64,000 nucleotides of DNA from JAZDCZ01 sp046757925 (GCA_046757925.1 JBHHZE010000006.1:1-64000); one strand, 5' to 3'; shown: positions 41,441 to 50,275, counted from the stretch's first letter. The notes: generated from the sequence alone by a model not told the origin. Program-made: numbers and translations.

Positions 41441-42049
41441 ATGACCGCTGCTACGCAACCAGCGACCCCTCGTAGCTACGAGGTCGGCACAATCGTCGGT
41501 GGAGGACTGAAGCTCGGTATCATAACCGCGTTGGGAGTAACCGTATTTGCGCTCGTGTCGCGGGTATTGGAAGGGACTCCGGAAACTGTCGTGCAGTCCC
41601 TACTGGTGTTAGCCGGCGGTGTCATATTCGGCTTCCTACCGGCAGTCTGGCTGAGGCCGAGTGAGGTCGATTCGATTGCCTGGAGCAGTCTGGTAGGGCT
41701 GTTAGGTGCGCTGACATTTACCATAATCGACACTGCCGTGCTGAGGCCACTGCACCTGTATCACTTTACCTGGGATCTGATCGGCGGAGGCAGTGGGTTC
41801 TGGTATATCCCGGTGTGGTGGATGGGATCGGCGGTCACGGCCTGGTTGGGATCGTGGAGTTACGCCATCGCAGGTGATCCTGCGAAGCTGACCAGCACGG
41901 TAGCCCAGACGCTCGGCTTGGCCCTGGTGATCTTCCTGATCCTGGTGGTGACGGGGATTGCCCCGTTCCACACGGCTGTCATGGCGCTCGCGTTCGCATT
42001 GGCATTGATAGTCCACATTCCTCTGGCAGCGACATTGCGTAAACAGTGA
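41441..42049 (+). CDS. Polytopic membrane protein of unknown function
   Basis: 202 residues with about five hydrophobic helices (about 18-42, 49-67, 78-95, 122-142, 155-195). No family recognised. A conserved-looking loop holds RPLHLYHFTWDLIGGGSGFWYIP, seen as RPLHLYHFTW and GGGSGFWYIP. GGAGATGGG precedes the ATG. It is followed by a 4-base overlap with a tiny membrane protein, so the two probably act together. Confidence 0.7.
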   Translation: MTAATQPATPRSYEVGTIVGGGLKLGIITALGVTVFALVSRVLEGTPETVVQSLLVLAGGVIFGFLPAVWLRPSEVDSIAWSSLVGLLGALTFTIIDTAVLRPLHLYHFTWDLIGGGSGFWYIPVWWMGSAVTAWLGSWSYAIAGDPAKLTSTVAQTLGLALVIFLILVVTGIAPFHTAVMALAFALALIVHIPLAATLRKQ

Positions 42050-42285
42050 CGGGTACGCCTACCGCGCGGCTTGGGCGAACCATCCGCTGGCTGCTCACAC
42101 CCATCGTGGTCTGGGCAGCCACTTTTGTAGGGGCATGGCTCGGCGCGACGCTTGGGGCCAACATGGTGTGGTTGGTCGGTGGTGGACTGCTCGGCGCAGG
42201 TGGCAGTATGGTCGGCTGGGTGTACATGATGCGAAGGCCCACCCGCAAAGAATCGGGCACTAACGAGAAAGGACCGCCGGCATAG
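42046..42285 (+). CDS. Small two-helix membrane protein
   Basis: 79 residues with two hydrophobic helices (about 15-35 and 40-62), the second rich in glycine, and a basic C-terminal tail. It starts at GTG overlapping the stop of the upstream membrane protein (GTGA). No homologue recognised. Reality is supported by translational coupling and the hydrophobic pattern. Confidence 0.6.
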   Translation: MTGTPTARLGRTIRWLLTPIVVWAATFVGAWLGATLGANMVWLVGGGLLGAGGSMVGWVYMMRRPTRKESGTNEKGPPA

Positions 42286-42302
42286 CCGACTGCCTCGGGC
42301 CA

Positions 42303-43226
42303 CTACTGTTTCTGCGTCATCCCGTCGAACACGATTCCCACGAACACGTCAGGTTTCAGAAACCCATTGCCCCACTTACGGTCCAGATCTTGGGTGGGCA
42401 TCGCGGCAATCACAGCGTCCCTCGATGCCCCATGCGCGATCAGCTCGTTGACTCGATCGCGCACCGATACCAACATGCTTCTGTATTGACGCAGCTCCAC
42501 TCTATTGGACAGCGGCCCATGGCCCGGAATGATTTTCGTGGCTGAGTTGGAGATCGCCAACACGAGATCGGCGGCCTCGATCATACCGTCAATGTTGCCG
42601 CCGGTTGACACATCTATGAACGGATACATGCCGTTGAAATAAACATCGCCGGTGTGTATTACGTTCGCTTTCTTGAAGTGAATGATGGCATCCCCATCCG
42701 TATGGGCTGGTGCCACGTGCACTATATCCATCTCGTCGCCGTTCCAATGGAAGCTCAGTGAGTCTGTGAACGTGATTACCGGCAGAGCTGCTGCAGGTGA
42801 CGCGGGTGTCTTGGAGTCGAAGACGGCGTTGAAATGCTCGACACTCATCTGTTTGCGGACGTTCTGATGGGCGACAATAATTGCCCCAGCCTTGTCCATG
42901 TTCTCATTCCCGCCGGTATGGTCACCATGCCAGTGGGTATTGACTACGAACTTGACCGGTTTGTCCGTGACACGAGCTACTGCAGCCAGAATTTTGTCTG
43001 TGAGGGGGGCATATTGGTCGTCAATCACAAAGGCATCGTCCTCTCCCACTGAAAGACCGATATTTCCGCCCTGACCCGTGAGCATGTAGATACCTGGAGC
43101 GACGTCCACGATCTTTATGGTCACGTCTTGCATGTTCTGCTGTGCCCGAGCGGCATTGCCGAGCATGGCAACCATAGCTGCCGCAAGAGTGACAATACGC
43201 ATGTGTCTGACGATGGGAATCACCAT
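42303..43226 (-). CDS. Secreted metallo-beta-lactamase-fold hydrolase
   Basis: 307 residues with a signal peptide (hydrophobic 9-24, ending ARAQ). Zinc ligands are HWHGDH at 98-103, H175, D194 (HTGD) and H236 (PGHGP), so both metal sites are complete. The NTHWHGDHTGGNE form resembles the class of periplasmic MBL enzymes that includes B1-like and quinoprotein-associated hydrolases; activity on beta-lactams cannot be claimed. AGAGGAG precedes the ATG. It lies 9 bases after the M20 gene in one operon. Confidence 0.92.
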   Translation of the reverse strand: MVIPIVRHMRIVTLAAAMVAMLGNAARAQQNMQDVTIKIVDVAPGIYMLTGQGGNIGLSVGEDDAFVIDDQYAPLTDKILAAVARVTDKPVKFVVNTHWHGDHTGGNENMDKAGAIIVAHQNVRKQMSVEHFNAVFDSKTPASPAAALPVITFTDSLSFHWNGDEMDIVHVAPAHTDGDAIIHFKKANVIHTGDVYFNGMYPFIDVSTGGNIDGMIEAADLVLAISNSATKIIPGHGPLSNRVELRQYRSMLVSVRDRVNELIAHGASRDAVIAAMPTQDLDRKWGNGFLKPDVFVGIVFDGMTQKQ

Positions 43227-43235
43227 GTTTCTCCT

Positions 43236-44411
43236 CTATGCAGTTTCTTCTGATTGGCTCAGTGACAACGACGCGCGGCGCGCTGTTTGGGCCAACACTG
43301 CCGCACCGACCAAGATCGAGTCGTCTGCAGGCAAGAACCGAGATGTGTGCGCCGGCACCATCGCTTCGCCCGGACCGCGTGCTCCAACCCGAAGAAAACT
43401 ACCATCTACCCGCTCCAAGTAACAGGCGAAGTCTTCTCCTCCCAGGTTGGGCTCCGGGAGCTGCACGAGCGCGCTGTCACCCAAGAGCTCGCGCGCGGCC
43501 TCGCGAGCCATGCCAATTGTGCTGTCCTCGTTCAGAAGCGGCGGTGTCCCGTCATTGATTGAAATCTGGGCACTTACGTTGTAGGCCGCAGCGAGCCCAG
43601 CCACGCACCGCTTCAGCTCCTCATGCAATTTGGCCCTGGTATCGGTGTTACCTGCCCGCACGGTTCCCGCGATGCGGGCCCGGTTCGGTATGACGTTGGT
43701 TGCGCGCCCGGCCTCCAGCACCGCCACAGTAACTGCTGCCGGAGTGCCGGGTGCCAGGCGGCGCGACACGATCGTCTGGAGAATTGTCACCAGTGCCGCA
43801 GCGGCAACTACCGGGTCGTTACCCTCATGCGGTCTCGCGGCGTGAGAACCGCGCCCTTCGAGGTCGACTGAGAACTCATCGGCCGACGCAGCCAGGCTGC
43901 CCGGCTGAGCTACAATCTCTCCAACCTCGAACCGCATATCGACATGTCCTCCAAATATTGCAACCACACCATCCAAAGCACCGGCTTCGATCATCGCTGA
44001 CGCACCGCGGCCGGTCTCCTCAGCAGGCTGCAGCAGCACCACTACGTCACCCTGCGGAGGTTCCTCCGCCAAAAGGGCAGCCGCTCCCACGGTCCAAGCA
44101 GCGTGAACGTCATGTCCGCAGGCATGCATGATGCCCGCGTTCAGCGATTCGAATGCTGCTCCCGTCTCTTCCTGGATCGGCAGGGCATCGATGTCCCCCC
44201 TGATGGCGACAACGGGCGCTCGTGGGTCGTTTCCGGGAACTCGAGCTGCGATTCCGGTGGGTATTACGCGTCGGATTTCGCTCAGCCCGAGATCCGAAAG
44301 GGCTTGCTCCAGTCGGTCGGCAGTATCCCGCTCATCAAACGAGAGTTCGGGCTTCCGGTGGATCTCATGGCGCAGGCTGATGAGTTTCTCTCGCGTCTCC
44401 GCACTGAACAT
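43236..44411 (-). CDS. M20-family amidohydrolase (IAA-Leu/N-acetyl-diaminopimelate deacetylase type)
   Basis: 391 residues. Metal-binding segments GDIDALPI, HACGHDVH (96-103) and PAEETGRG (129-136) are typical of M20D amidohydrolases, with the lid domain in the middle and GGEDFACYL near the C-terminus. It hydrolyses N-acyl amino acids or similar amides in the cytoplasm. The start is uncertain: ATG 44411 gives the normal N-terminus before LRHEIHRKPELSF, with a 47-base overlap with the GNAT gene; ATG 44435 is possible. Neither has a clear RBS. Confidence 0.9.
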   Translation of the reverse strand: MFSAETREKLISLRHEIHRKPELSFDERDTADRLEQALSDLGLSEIRRVIPTGIAARVPGNDPRAPVVAIRGDIDALPIQEETGAAFESLNAGIMHACGHDVHAAWTVGAAALLAEEPPQGDVVVLLQPAEETGRGASAMIEAGALDGVVAIFGGHVDMRFEVGEIVAQPGSLAASADEFSVDLEGRGSHAARPHEGNDPVVAAAALVTILQTIVSRRLAPGTPAAVTVAVLEAGRATNVIPNRARIAGTVRAGNTDTRAKLHEELKRCVAGLAAAYNVSAQISINDGTPPLLNEDSTIGMAREAARELLGDSALVQLPEPNLGGEDFACYLERVDGSFLRVGARGPGEAMVPAHTSRFLPADDSILVGAAVLAQTARRASLSLSQSEETA

Positions 44412-45216
44412 CTGTAAGACTCGTGTCACTGTCATTTGATGTCTCGACTCCATTGCCTTCCAAGCTGCGGGCGAGCATGTAATAGGGCGGCTCACTGTCA
44501 CCCACAAAATCAGTTACATGATAGCCCAAATCCAGATACTTGTGAAACGCACGACGCGTGCTGCTGCGCCACTCGGTGGCTTCGTCCGCCGCAGTCAGCT
44601 TGAGAGACTGGATATCGGACGGTATCTCGATGTGTGCAGTCATGGCATGCTCGCAACGTGCCGGGTCCTCAGGTGTGGGGGAATCCCCGATGTGCCACCG
44701 GACCACGAGTCGATCGCTGCCAATCACCGAATCGGTCCTGGTTGGTGGAGTCATGTCATACATATCGTCCACGTATTCTTCCACCACGGCTCCAAGCCTC
44801 ACGATGTTGAGGTGTGCGTTTCGAGCCACCAGGGGATCGTACGTCCAGAACACCGTGTCGATACCGAGCTCGATCAGGCTTTCACGTTGATAGAATTTGA
44901 GTCTCCGGCCAACGGCACGGTCGCGATAGTCTTCGCGGACGGCGAGCATGTGAGACCAGTGTACGAGACGACCCGCGCGGACTCCACTGATTCCAAACAC
45001 ACACCCGATCATCTCTTGACCGTCGAACGCTCCAGCGGCGACACCACCCACCTCCTGAGCGATTTTGAGGATGGTGGCGGGTACCGTGTCCTCGACATCG
45101 GCGCCCCATATCAAATGTTGTAGGGCGATGCAGTTGGCGTAGTCGAGCGCGGTCCGAAGTGGGCGAATCTCGAGCGAATGGCGCTCGGACGCGGAGGTCA
45201 TCGTATTGAAGTGCAT
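44365..45216 (-). CDS. GNAT-superfamily acetyltransferase (COG3375-like)
   Basis: 283 residues. A GNAT core covers about 15-150: GAFDGQEMIGCVFG (beta strands), HSHMLAV-like strand 4 and DRAVGRRLKFYQRE as the acetyl-CoA loop and helix. WTYDPLVARNAHLNIVRLGA, read as WTYDPLVARNAHL and NIVRLGA, is a strong marker of the COG3375 group. The C-terminal 100 residues are an extra domain. It overlaps the M20 amidohydrolase gene, which could remove or compete with the same acyl groups. ATG 45216 is used; 45201 is possible. Confidence 0.85.
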   Translation of the reverse strand: MHFNTMTSASERHSLEIRPLRTALDYANCIALQHLIWGADVEDTVPATILKIAQEVGGVAAGAFDGQEMIGCVFGISGVRAGRLVHWSHMLAVREDYRDRAVGRRLKFYQRESLIELGIDTVFWTYDPLVARNAHLNIVRLGAVVEEYVDDMYDMTPPTRTDSVIGSDRLVVRWHIGDSPTPEDPARCEHAMTAHIEIPSDIQSLKLTAADEATEWRSSTRRAFHKYLDLGYHVTDFVGDSEPPYYMLARSLEGNGVETSNDSDTSLTDVQCGDARETHQPAP

Positions 45217-45240
45217 GGCGATTTCAGGTACGGTTGTCCA

Positions 45241-45269
45241 GATTTACTACTTCGGTATCTGGCTGACAA
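45241..45269 (-). promoter_or_regulatory. Possible promoter of the GNAT-M20-MBL operon
   Basis: TTGTCA (45264-45269) and TAAATC (45241-45246) on the minus strand with a 17-base spacer. The -35 matches 5 of 6, the -10 is weak. Confidence 0.35.
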
Positions 45270-45302
45270 GAATCCGCTCGGCTCCAATGCAGGAGGTCAG
45301 AG

Positions 45303-46076
45303 ATGGTCAAGCACTTGGTAGGGTCGGTGTTGGCTGCGCTCGGTGTCGCTGCAGCAATCCCAACCGAGTACTGCCGTGCACAGGTGGCTACTACGATAAG
45401 AGTGAGAGTGGTGGCCCACGACGCGAAGGTGATAGGCAGCTCAGTTGGAGGTGCCCGCGTATACGTGAGGGCTCCATCTACCGGTGAGATACTGGCCGAG
45501 GGTGTGCAGGAAGGTGGAACGGGGGACACCCGCGCAATAGTCATCGATCCGGTAAAACGGGGCGCGGCGATCTTCGACTCACCAAACGCGGCAGTATTTA
45601 CAGCTCGTCTCACGCTGAACGAGCCAACAGTGCTGGAGTTCGTCGGAGAGGGGCCACTTGGTTTCGAGCATGCAATGCAACGAGCCGTTAAGTCGATGCT
45701 GGTGGTCCCAGGCGAAGACATACTGGGTGACGGCGTGGTTCTGGAACTCCATGGGTTCATTGTCGAGTTGCTGGAGCCGAGAGAGGTTGTTGCCCGCGAG
45801 GGCGATTTCAAGGTCGTCGCTAAAGTCCGGATGATGTGTGGTTGTCCGCTCGAACCTGGTGGGCTGTGGGATGCCGATCGAGTCCGAGTGAAGGCGGTCG
45901 TGTATCGGAACGGAGACCTGATTCAGAGTGCCGATCTAGCGTATGCTGGAACGCCGAATACATTCGAAGGTGAGATATCTGTTGGGAACGCCGTTCACGG
46001 TGCGGAGTTGATCGTAGTGGCGTCTGATCGGTCACGCATTAACTTCGGTAAAAGTCCCGCGACAACCATCAAATGA
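45303..46076 (+). CDS. Secreted protein of unknown function
   Basis: 257 residues with a signal peptide (hydrophobic 7-18, then YCRAQ). Beta-rich throughout, with VRVVAHDAKVIGSSVGGARVYVR, read as VRVVAHDAKVIG and GGARVYVR, resembling a transthyretin-like or carboxypeptidase-regulatory fold, and a C-terminal domain with a MMCGCP pair of cysteines that might form a disulfide or bind metal. GGAGG precedes the ATG at a good distance. It lies 13 bases before an amidohydrolase gene, so they may share a transcript. No family recognised. Confidence 0.7.
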   Translation: MVKHLVGSVLAALGVAAAIPTEYCRAQVATTIRVRVVAHDAKVIGSSVGGARVYVRAPSTGEILAEGVQEGGTGDTRAIVIDPVKRGAAIFDSPNAAVFTARLTLNEPTVLEFVGEGPLGFEHAMQRAVKSMLVVPGEDILGDGVVLELHGFIVELLEPREVVAREGDFKVVAKVRMMCGCPLEPGGLWDADRVRVKAVVYRNGDLIQSADLAYAGTPNTFEGEISVGNAVHGAELIVVASDRSRINFGKSPATTIK

Positions 46077-46089
46077 GTTGGAGTTGACT

Positions 46090-47724
46090 ATGAGTCTACG
46101 ATCTCGTCTGGTTACCTTCGCTACGCTCCTTGCCCTGTCATTGCCGGCGCACGTCGCATTACTGGCTCAAGATACGGGGCGCACGGTGCTTCACGCTCCC
46201 GACCGCCGTCCCGACGAAGGCCAGGGACCGTTCGATCGCCTGATAATCCGCGGAGCGACGGTTTATGATGGCACTGGAGCCCCCGGACGTGGCCCGATGG
46301 ACATTGTGGTGGAAAACAACCGAATTGTCCAGGTGACTAACGTCGGTACTCCGGGCTCACCGATCGACGACGCTGAGCGACCCAAAGGCGCGACCCACGA
46401 GTTGGATGCGAGCGGTATGTACGTTCTCCCGGGGTTCGTCGATCTACACGGACATACCGGCGGATTACGTCAGGGCACTCCGGCCGAGTATGTCTACAAG
46501 TTATGGATGGGACATGGCGTGACCACGGTGCGGGACCCGGGATCGGGCAACGGGGTGGATTGGACGCTCCAAGCACGAAAGCGCAGCGCGGCCAACGAGA
46601 TCGTAGCGCCTCACTTGTTCGTCTATGTACGACCGGGTTCCGGCTGGGACGATGGTCCCATCACCACGCCCGAATCAGCCCGGGCATATGTCAGATGGGC
46701 GGCGAAGAAGGGCGTCGACGGTTTCAAGTTAGGGTCGTTCGATCCAGCAATCATGGAGGCTCTCATTGACGAGGCCAAGAAGAACGGGTTGGGAACCCAA
46801 GCCCATCTCGATCAGATGGGAGTGGCACGCATGGACGTGCTGGATGCAGCCCGTTTCGGCCTGGGCTCAATGGAACATTGGTACGGCCTGCCAGAAGCAC
46901 TATTCGACGACAAGACGGTTCAGGACTTCCCCTTCGACTACAACTACAACAACGAGTACGATCGCTTCGGACAGGCTGGGAGGCTGTGGAAGCAGGCTGC
47001 AAAGCCGGGGAGTAAGAAGTGGAACGCCGTGAGAGACGAACTTCTGGCACTCGACTTCACCATCGATCCAACGATGACAATCTACGAGGCTAGCCGGGAC
47101 GTGATGAGAGCGAGGAATGCGGACTGGCACAAGGAATACACTCTCCCCTCGGTGTGGAAGTTTTATCAGCCCAGTCGGACGAGTCATGGATCGTATTGGT
47201 ACGATTGGACCACCCAGGACGAGATCGAGTGGAAGAACAATTACAGGATTTGGATGACGTTCCTCAACGATTACAAGAACCACGGAGGAAGAGTCTGCAC
47301 GGGCTCTGATTCCGGGTTCATCTATAAGCTCTACGGTTTCGACTATATTCGAGAGTTGGAGCTACTACAGGAGGCCGGATTCAATCCACTTGAAGTCCTG
47401 AGAGCTGCGACACTCTGTGGAGCGGAGACGTTATCGAAACCCAAAGGGATACCGGTCCAGTTTGGCGTGATTCGCCCGGGCATGCAGGCCGATTTCGTGG
47501 TTGTCGAGGAGAATCCTATCCGGAATCTCAAGGTTCTTTATGGCACCGGCACCGTGAAGCTGGACGAAAACGGCAACCCGATCCGAGTCGGCGGCGTCAA
47601 GTACACGATTAAGGATGGGATTATATATGACGCCAAGAAGCTCTTGGGGGATGTTAGGCGGATGGTTGCCGACGCCAAGAAGGGCCAGGCTGTCGACGCA
47701 ACTTCATCCAGTGGAAGCCGATAG
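46090..47724 (+). CDS. Secreted amidohydrolase (imidazolonepropionase/prolidase-like)
   Basis: 544 residues with a signal peptide (hydrophobic 8-22, ending near LLAQ). Amidohydrolase-superfamily features: LPGFVDLHGHTGG with metal ligands in HGH (120-122), GFKLGSF with a possible carboxylated lysine, AHLDQ, MEHWYG and TGSDSGF supplying later ligands. GMQADFVVVEENP near the end is the typical composite beta-sandwich return. It likely cleaves a peptide or cyclic amide in the periplasm. TGGAG precedes the ATG at 46090; a TTG at 46078 would add four residues. Confidence 0.9.
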   Translation: MSLRSRLVTFATLLALSLPAHVALLAQDTGRTVLHAPDRRPDEGQGPFDRLIIRGATVYDGTGAPGRGPMDIVVENNRIVQVTNVGTPGSPIDDAERPKGATHELDASGMYVLPGFVDLHGHTGGLRQGTPAEYVYKLWMGHGVTTVRDPGSGNGVDWTLQARKRSAANEIVAPHLFVYVRPGSGWDDGPITTPESARAYVRWAAKKGVDGFKLGSFDPAIMEALIDEAKKNGLGTQAHLDQMGVARMDVLDAARFGLGSMEHWYGLPEALFDDKTVQDFPFDYNYNNEYDRFGQAGRLWKQAAKPGSKKWNAVRDELLALDFTIDPTMTIYEASRDVMRARNADWHKEYTLPSVWKFYQPSRTSHGSYWYDWTTQDEIEWKNNYRIWMTFLNDYKNHGGRVCTGSDSGFIYKLYGFDYIRELELLQEAGFNPLEVLRAATLCGAETLSKPKGIPVQFGVIRPGMQADFVVVEENPIRNLKVLYGTGTVKLDENGNPIRVGGVKYTIKDGIIYDAKKLLGDVRRMVADAKKGQAVDATSSSGSR

Positions 47725-47745
47725 ACTCTAGTTGAGACTTGCATG

Positions 47746-47776
47746 GGCGCGTCGGTAGAGCCGCTACCGGCGCGCC
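47746..47776. terminator. Bidirectional terminator-like hairpin
   Basis: 13-base-pair stem with one G-T wobble (47746-47758 with 47764-47776) around a 5-base loop, between the convergent amidohydrolase and YIP1-family genes. No T tract is visible. A further 6-pair hairpin follows at 47789-47804 with the YIP1 stop codon in its loop. Confidence 0.65.
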
Positions 47777-47794
47777 ATGTCGCCGCCGGGCCGG

Positions 47795-48523
47795 CTAACC
47801 GGCCAATCCCGCGGCGAGCCCGCCGAGGGCAGCAAACAGCAGTTTGGTAACGATCCAGAGGCCGCCCACGATCGCCAGTGGGGTTCCGAGGCCTTGAGCT
47901 TCGGTCTTGATTTTGTTACCCAGGGCGATCAAGAATACGTTCCAGGCTCCGAAGACGGTGATCTGGTTGGCGAATCTATAGAGGAACGGCTGGGTCTCCT
48001 GGTCGAATAGAAATCCCACAGAAAGCTGAAGTTGATCGAACCCAGCGAACACCGTGAGTGCAACAACGAGTACCGCACCCGCGATCGACGCGACATTGGC
48101 GTGTGCAACTATCGCGAATTCATCCTTGAACCGAACGGGGCTGCCGGACGTGGCTCCAAATATCAGCATGAGTACGGCAGCGACAATCACGAGGCCGACA
48201 ACGCCGCCTACAGATCCAAAACCAAGGATCGACACTCGACTGCCGGGGGACGCTGCAGCATCGAGGCGCTCCTGGAACTGCTCGTCGGTCAGCCCGCCTC
48301 CTCCACGAAACGCCTCTAGCTGTTCCCTAACCTGATTCTTTAGAACCCGTTCGGGTGTAGCGAACGCGACCACGACGGAAGCCAGAACCAAGAGAACTAT
48401 GGGAATCAGCGCCCGCGGCTTGGAGGCGAGAGACTGGAACACCTTGGCAGGCTCGTCCAGTACGCGCAGTGCGAGCCAGAGCGCTCCTGCGCTTTGGGAA
48501 TCGGTGGATGCTGTGTTATTCAT
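47795..48523 (-). CDS. YIP1-family membrane protein
   Basis: 242 residues. A short cytoplasmic N-terminus with DEPAKVFQSL (the usual p-x-x-f start of bacterial YIP1 domains) precedes about five membrane helices (about 40-58, 102-128, 145-165, 185-205, 215-240). Bacterial members have no known function. AGGAG lies 10 bases before the ATG. It is the last gene of the dcd transcript, 50 bases after the zinc-ribbon gene. Confidence 0.8.
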   Translation of the reverse strand: MNNTASTDSQSAGALWLALRVLDEPAKVFQSLASKPRALIPIVLLVLASVVVAFATPERVLKNQVREQLEAFRGGGGLTDEQFQERLDAAASPGSRVSILGFGSVGGVVGLVIVAAVLMLIFGATSGSPVRFKDEFAIVAHANVASIAGAVLVVALTVFAGFDQLQLSVGFLFDQETQPFLYRFANQITVFGAWNVFLIALGNKIKTEAQGLGTPLAIVGGLWIVTKLLFAALGGLAAGLAG

Positions 48524-48573
48524 GGCGGCAAAGCTCCTGTTCTAACGTGTCTCGTTCTCAGTAAGCGTGCTGT

Positions 48574-49533
48574 TCAACAAGCTCGACCGGTGGTGTATGG
48601 TCCCCTGAGCGATCGGCTGACTACTCGAATCTGGGTCACAACCCACTCTGGCGATCCATTCCCGCGCGCGACAACAGCGTAACGCCGATCACCGTCCGCC
48701 AATATGCCAATGGCCCGAGGCTGGAGGTCGACCTGAACATCGTAGCAGCCGTTGGGAGGCCGGATCTCGGCGCGAACGACTCGCCTCGGACGGGAATCGA
48801 GCGACCGGTATACTTGGTAATTACCGATTCTCTCGGGCGGTGGTGAGCCCTGCTCTTGCTGTTGTGGCACACCCAAGCGAGCGAGAGCTCCCATCGCAGT
48901 ACGCTCCGGCATCCCCACGTTCAGTCCTCCCCAGCTCCGGTTCGGGATGCGAAGGGTGATCGAGTAGATGATCGAGTTCACTGCATCTATGGCCAGGTCG
49001 GAGCCGTAGGTGTACCGCATCAACCGCGATGATTCTGGATTGCTCTTGGGTGCCTTCGCACCCAGAGCTCCGAACGCAAACGTGATAGGCGCGTTCGGGT
49101 TGATCGGCAAAGGCCGCGGCTGACCCAAGAAGGTCGCCGGAAACGCCCCGGGCACGAAGTTGGGGCCGGATGTCATGATTAGTACGGCAGTCATGATCGC
49201 TATGGACACACCTCCCACGGCAAGCAGTCTCCGTTGGCTTGCGAAGCGCCACGTCTTTTCCAGTGGGCTGTCGACGAGGTCGGGTGTTTTCGGACGCGCG
49301 GTGACTGAGGCCGCTCTCACGAACGGGCTTCGCGCCGGCTGGCGCGGAGTCCTGGGCGCCACCGGTTGAGGCTTGGGCTCTAGCTGCCTGGTGACCCCTT
49401 GCTGAGCGCGGGCGAGGCCCTGCATCACGGAAGGCCTGCCCTGTCGGGTGGCTTCGCGGTGGCACGCAGGGCATCCCCGGGGGTTCTCGTCGTTATAGGG
49501 GATCTTGTGAGTGGGACAGCGAACCAGTGCCAT
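48574..49533 (-). CDS. Membrane-anchored zinc-ribbon protein of unknown function
   Basis: 319 residues. The N-terminus has a zinc-ribbon-like set, C6-P-T-H9 and CPAC (21-24), then a proline/arginine-rich linker (30-85), one membrane helix near 103-121, and a periplasmic beta-rich domain (about 145-315) with a PNGCYDVQVDL segment. No family recognised. It starts 4 bases after the dcd stop. The plan resembles the pseudokinase at 1354-2415 (cytoplasmic ribbon, linker, single membrane helix), but the outer domain differs. Confidence 0.7.
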   Translation of the reverse strand: MALVRCPTHKIPYNDENPRGCPACHREATRQGRPSVMQGLARAQQGVTRQLEPKPQPVAPRTPRQPARSPFVRAASVTARPKTPDLVDSPLEKTWRFASQRRLLAVGGVSIAIMTAVLIMTSGPNFVPGAFPATFLGQPRPLPINPNAPITFAFGALGAKAPKSNPESSRLMRYTYGSDLAIDAVNSIIYSITLRIPNRSWGGLNVGMPERTAMGALARLGVPQQQEQGSPPPERIGNYQVYRSLDSRPRRVVRAEIRPPNGCYDVQVDLQPRAIGILADGDRRYAVVARGNGSPEWVVTQIRVVSRSLRGPYTTGRAC

Positions 49534-49537
49534 CGGT

Positions 49538-50098
49538 CTATAGCTTTGGCAAGGTCACACCTTGCTGCGCCTGATATTTTCCGGCTTTGTCAGCGTATGA
49601 CACCTCGCATGTATCGCCAGCGTCGGCTTCGAAGAACAGCACCTGGGCAATTCCTTCGTTCGAGTAGATCTTGGCGGGCAGGGGGGTGGTGTTCGAAATC
49701 TCGAGGGTGACAAAACCTTCCCATTCGGGCTCAAAGGGCGTGACGTTCGTAATGATTCCACAGCGGGCGTAGGTGCTCTTGCCAACACATATCGTGAGTA
49801 CGTTCCTGGGGATGCGAAAGTATTCCACCGATCGCGCTAACGCAAACGAATTGGGTGGAATGAGGCACACGTCACCCTCGAACTCGACGAACGATCGGGC
49901 ATCGAAATTTTTTGGATCCACCACCGAAGAGTAGACGTTGGTGAAGATCCGGTACTCACGGGCAACTCGCATATCGTAGCCGTACGACGATACTCCATAG
50001 CTTATCGCCCCTGAGCGGACTTGAGACCGTTCGAACGGTGCAATCATCTCGTGCTCGAGTGCCATTTTTCGTATCCAGCGGTCCGACTTGATCGCCAT
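49538..50098 (-). CDS. dcd: dCTP deaminase
   Basis: 186 residues. It deaminates dCTP to dUTP in dTMP supply. The family pattern is clear: IKSDRWIRKMA at the start, SYGYDMRVA, then GKSTYARCGI with the catalytic region, and ITNVTPFEPEWEG. It could be the mono- or bifunctional (dUMP-forming) type; sequence alone does not settle this. It is divergent from the nuo operon. Confidence 0.95.
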   Translation of the reverse strand: MAIKSDRWIRKMALEHEMIAPFERSQVRSGAISYGVSSYGYDMRVAREYRIFTNVYSSVVDPKNFDARSFVEFEGDVCLIPPNSFALARSVEYFRIPRNVLTICVGKSTYARCGIITNVTPFEPEWEGFVTLEISNTTPLPAKIYSNEGIAQVLFFEADAGDTCEVSYADKAGKYQAQQGVTLPKL

Positions 50099-50231
50099 AT
50101 AGAGCTATCCCCATGGGACGGTGTTCTTTGTGCCGAGGTCTCGAGGGCCCTCGGGGCGGTCTGGAGCACCGGGGCCGCGCTGGGCTCCCGGAAAGATATC
50201 AATGCTTAGCTATTGCGCCACTTGGACTTGC

Positions 50232-50260
50232 TTGACCCCTAACCAGAGCCTGAGTAACTT
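50232..50260 (+). promoter_or_regulatory. Candidate nuo operon promoter
   Basis: TTGACC (50232-50237; 5 of 6), a 17-base spacer and TAACTT (50255-50260; 3 of 6). Transcription would start near 50267, about 40 bases before the chosen nuoA ATG. Confidence 0.5.
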
Positions 50261-50275
50261 CATGCCTCGCTAGTA

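Noticed and set aside
47789..47804. Second hairpin beside the 47746-47776 terminator
   Set aside because: It lies mostly inside the end of the YIP1-family coding region with the stop codon in its loop; the GC-rich codons explain it well enough.
50142..50153. Perfect 12-base palindrome CGAGGGCCCTCG between dcd and nuoA
   Set aside because: It is all but GC-only, lies in a GC-rich stretch where such palindromes arise by chance, and is not placed next to a promoter-like element.
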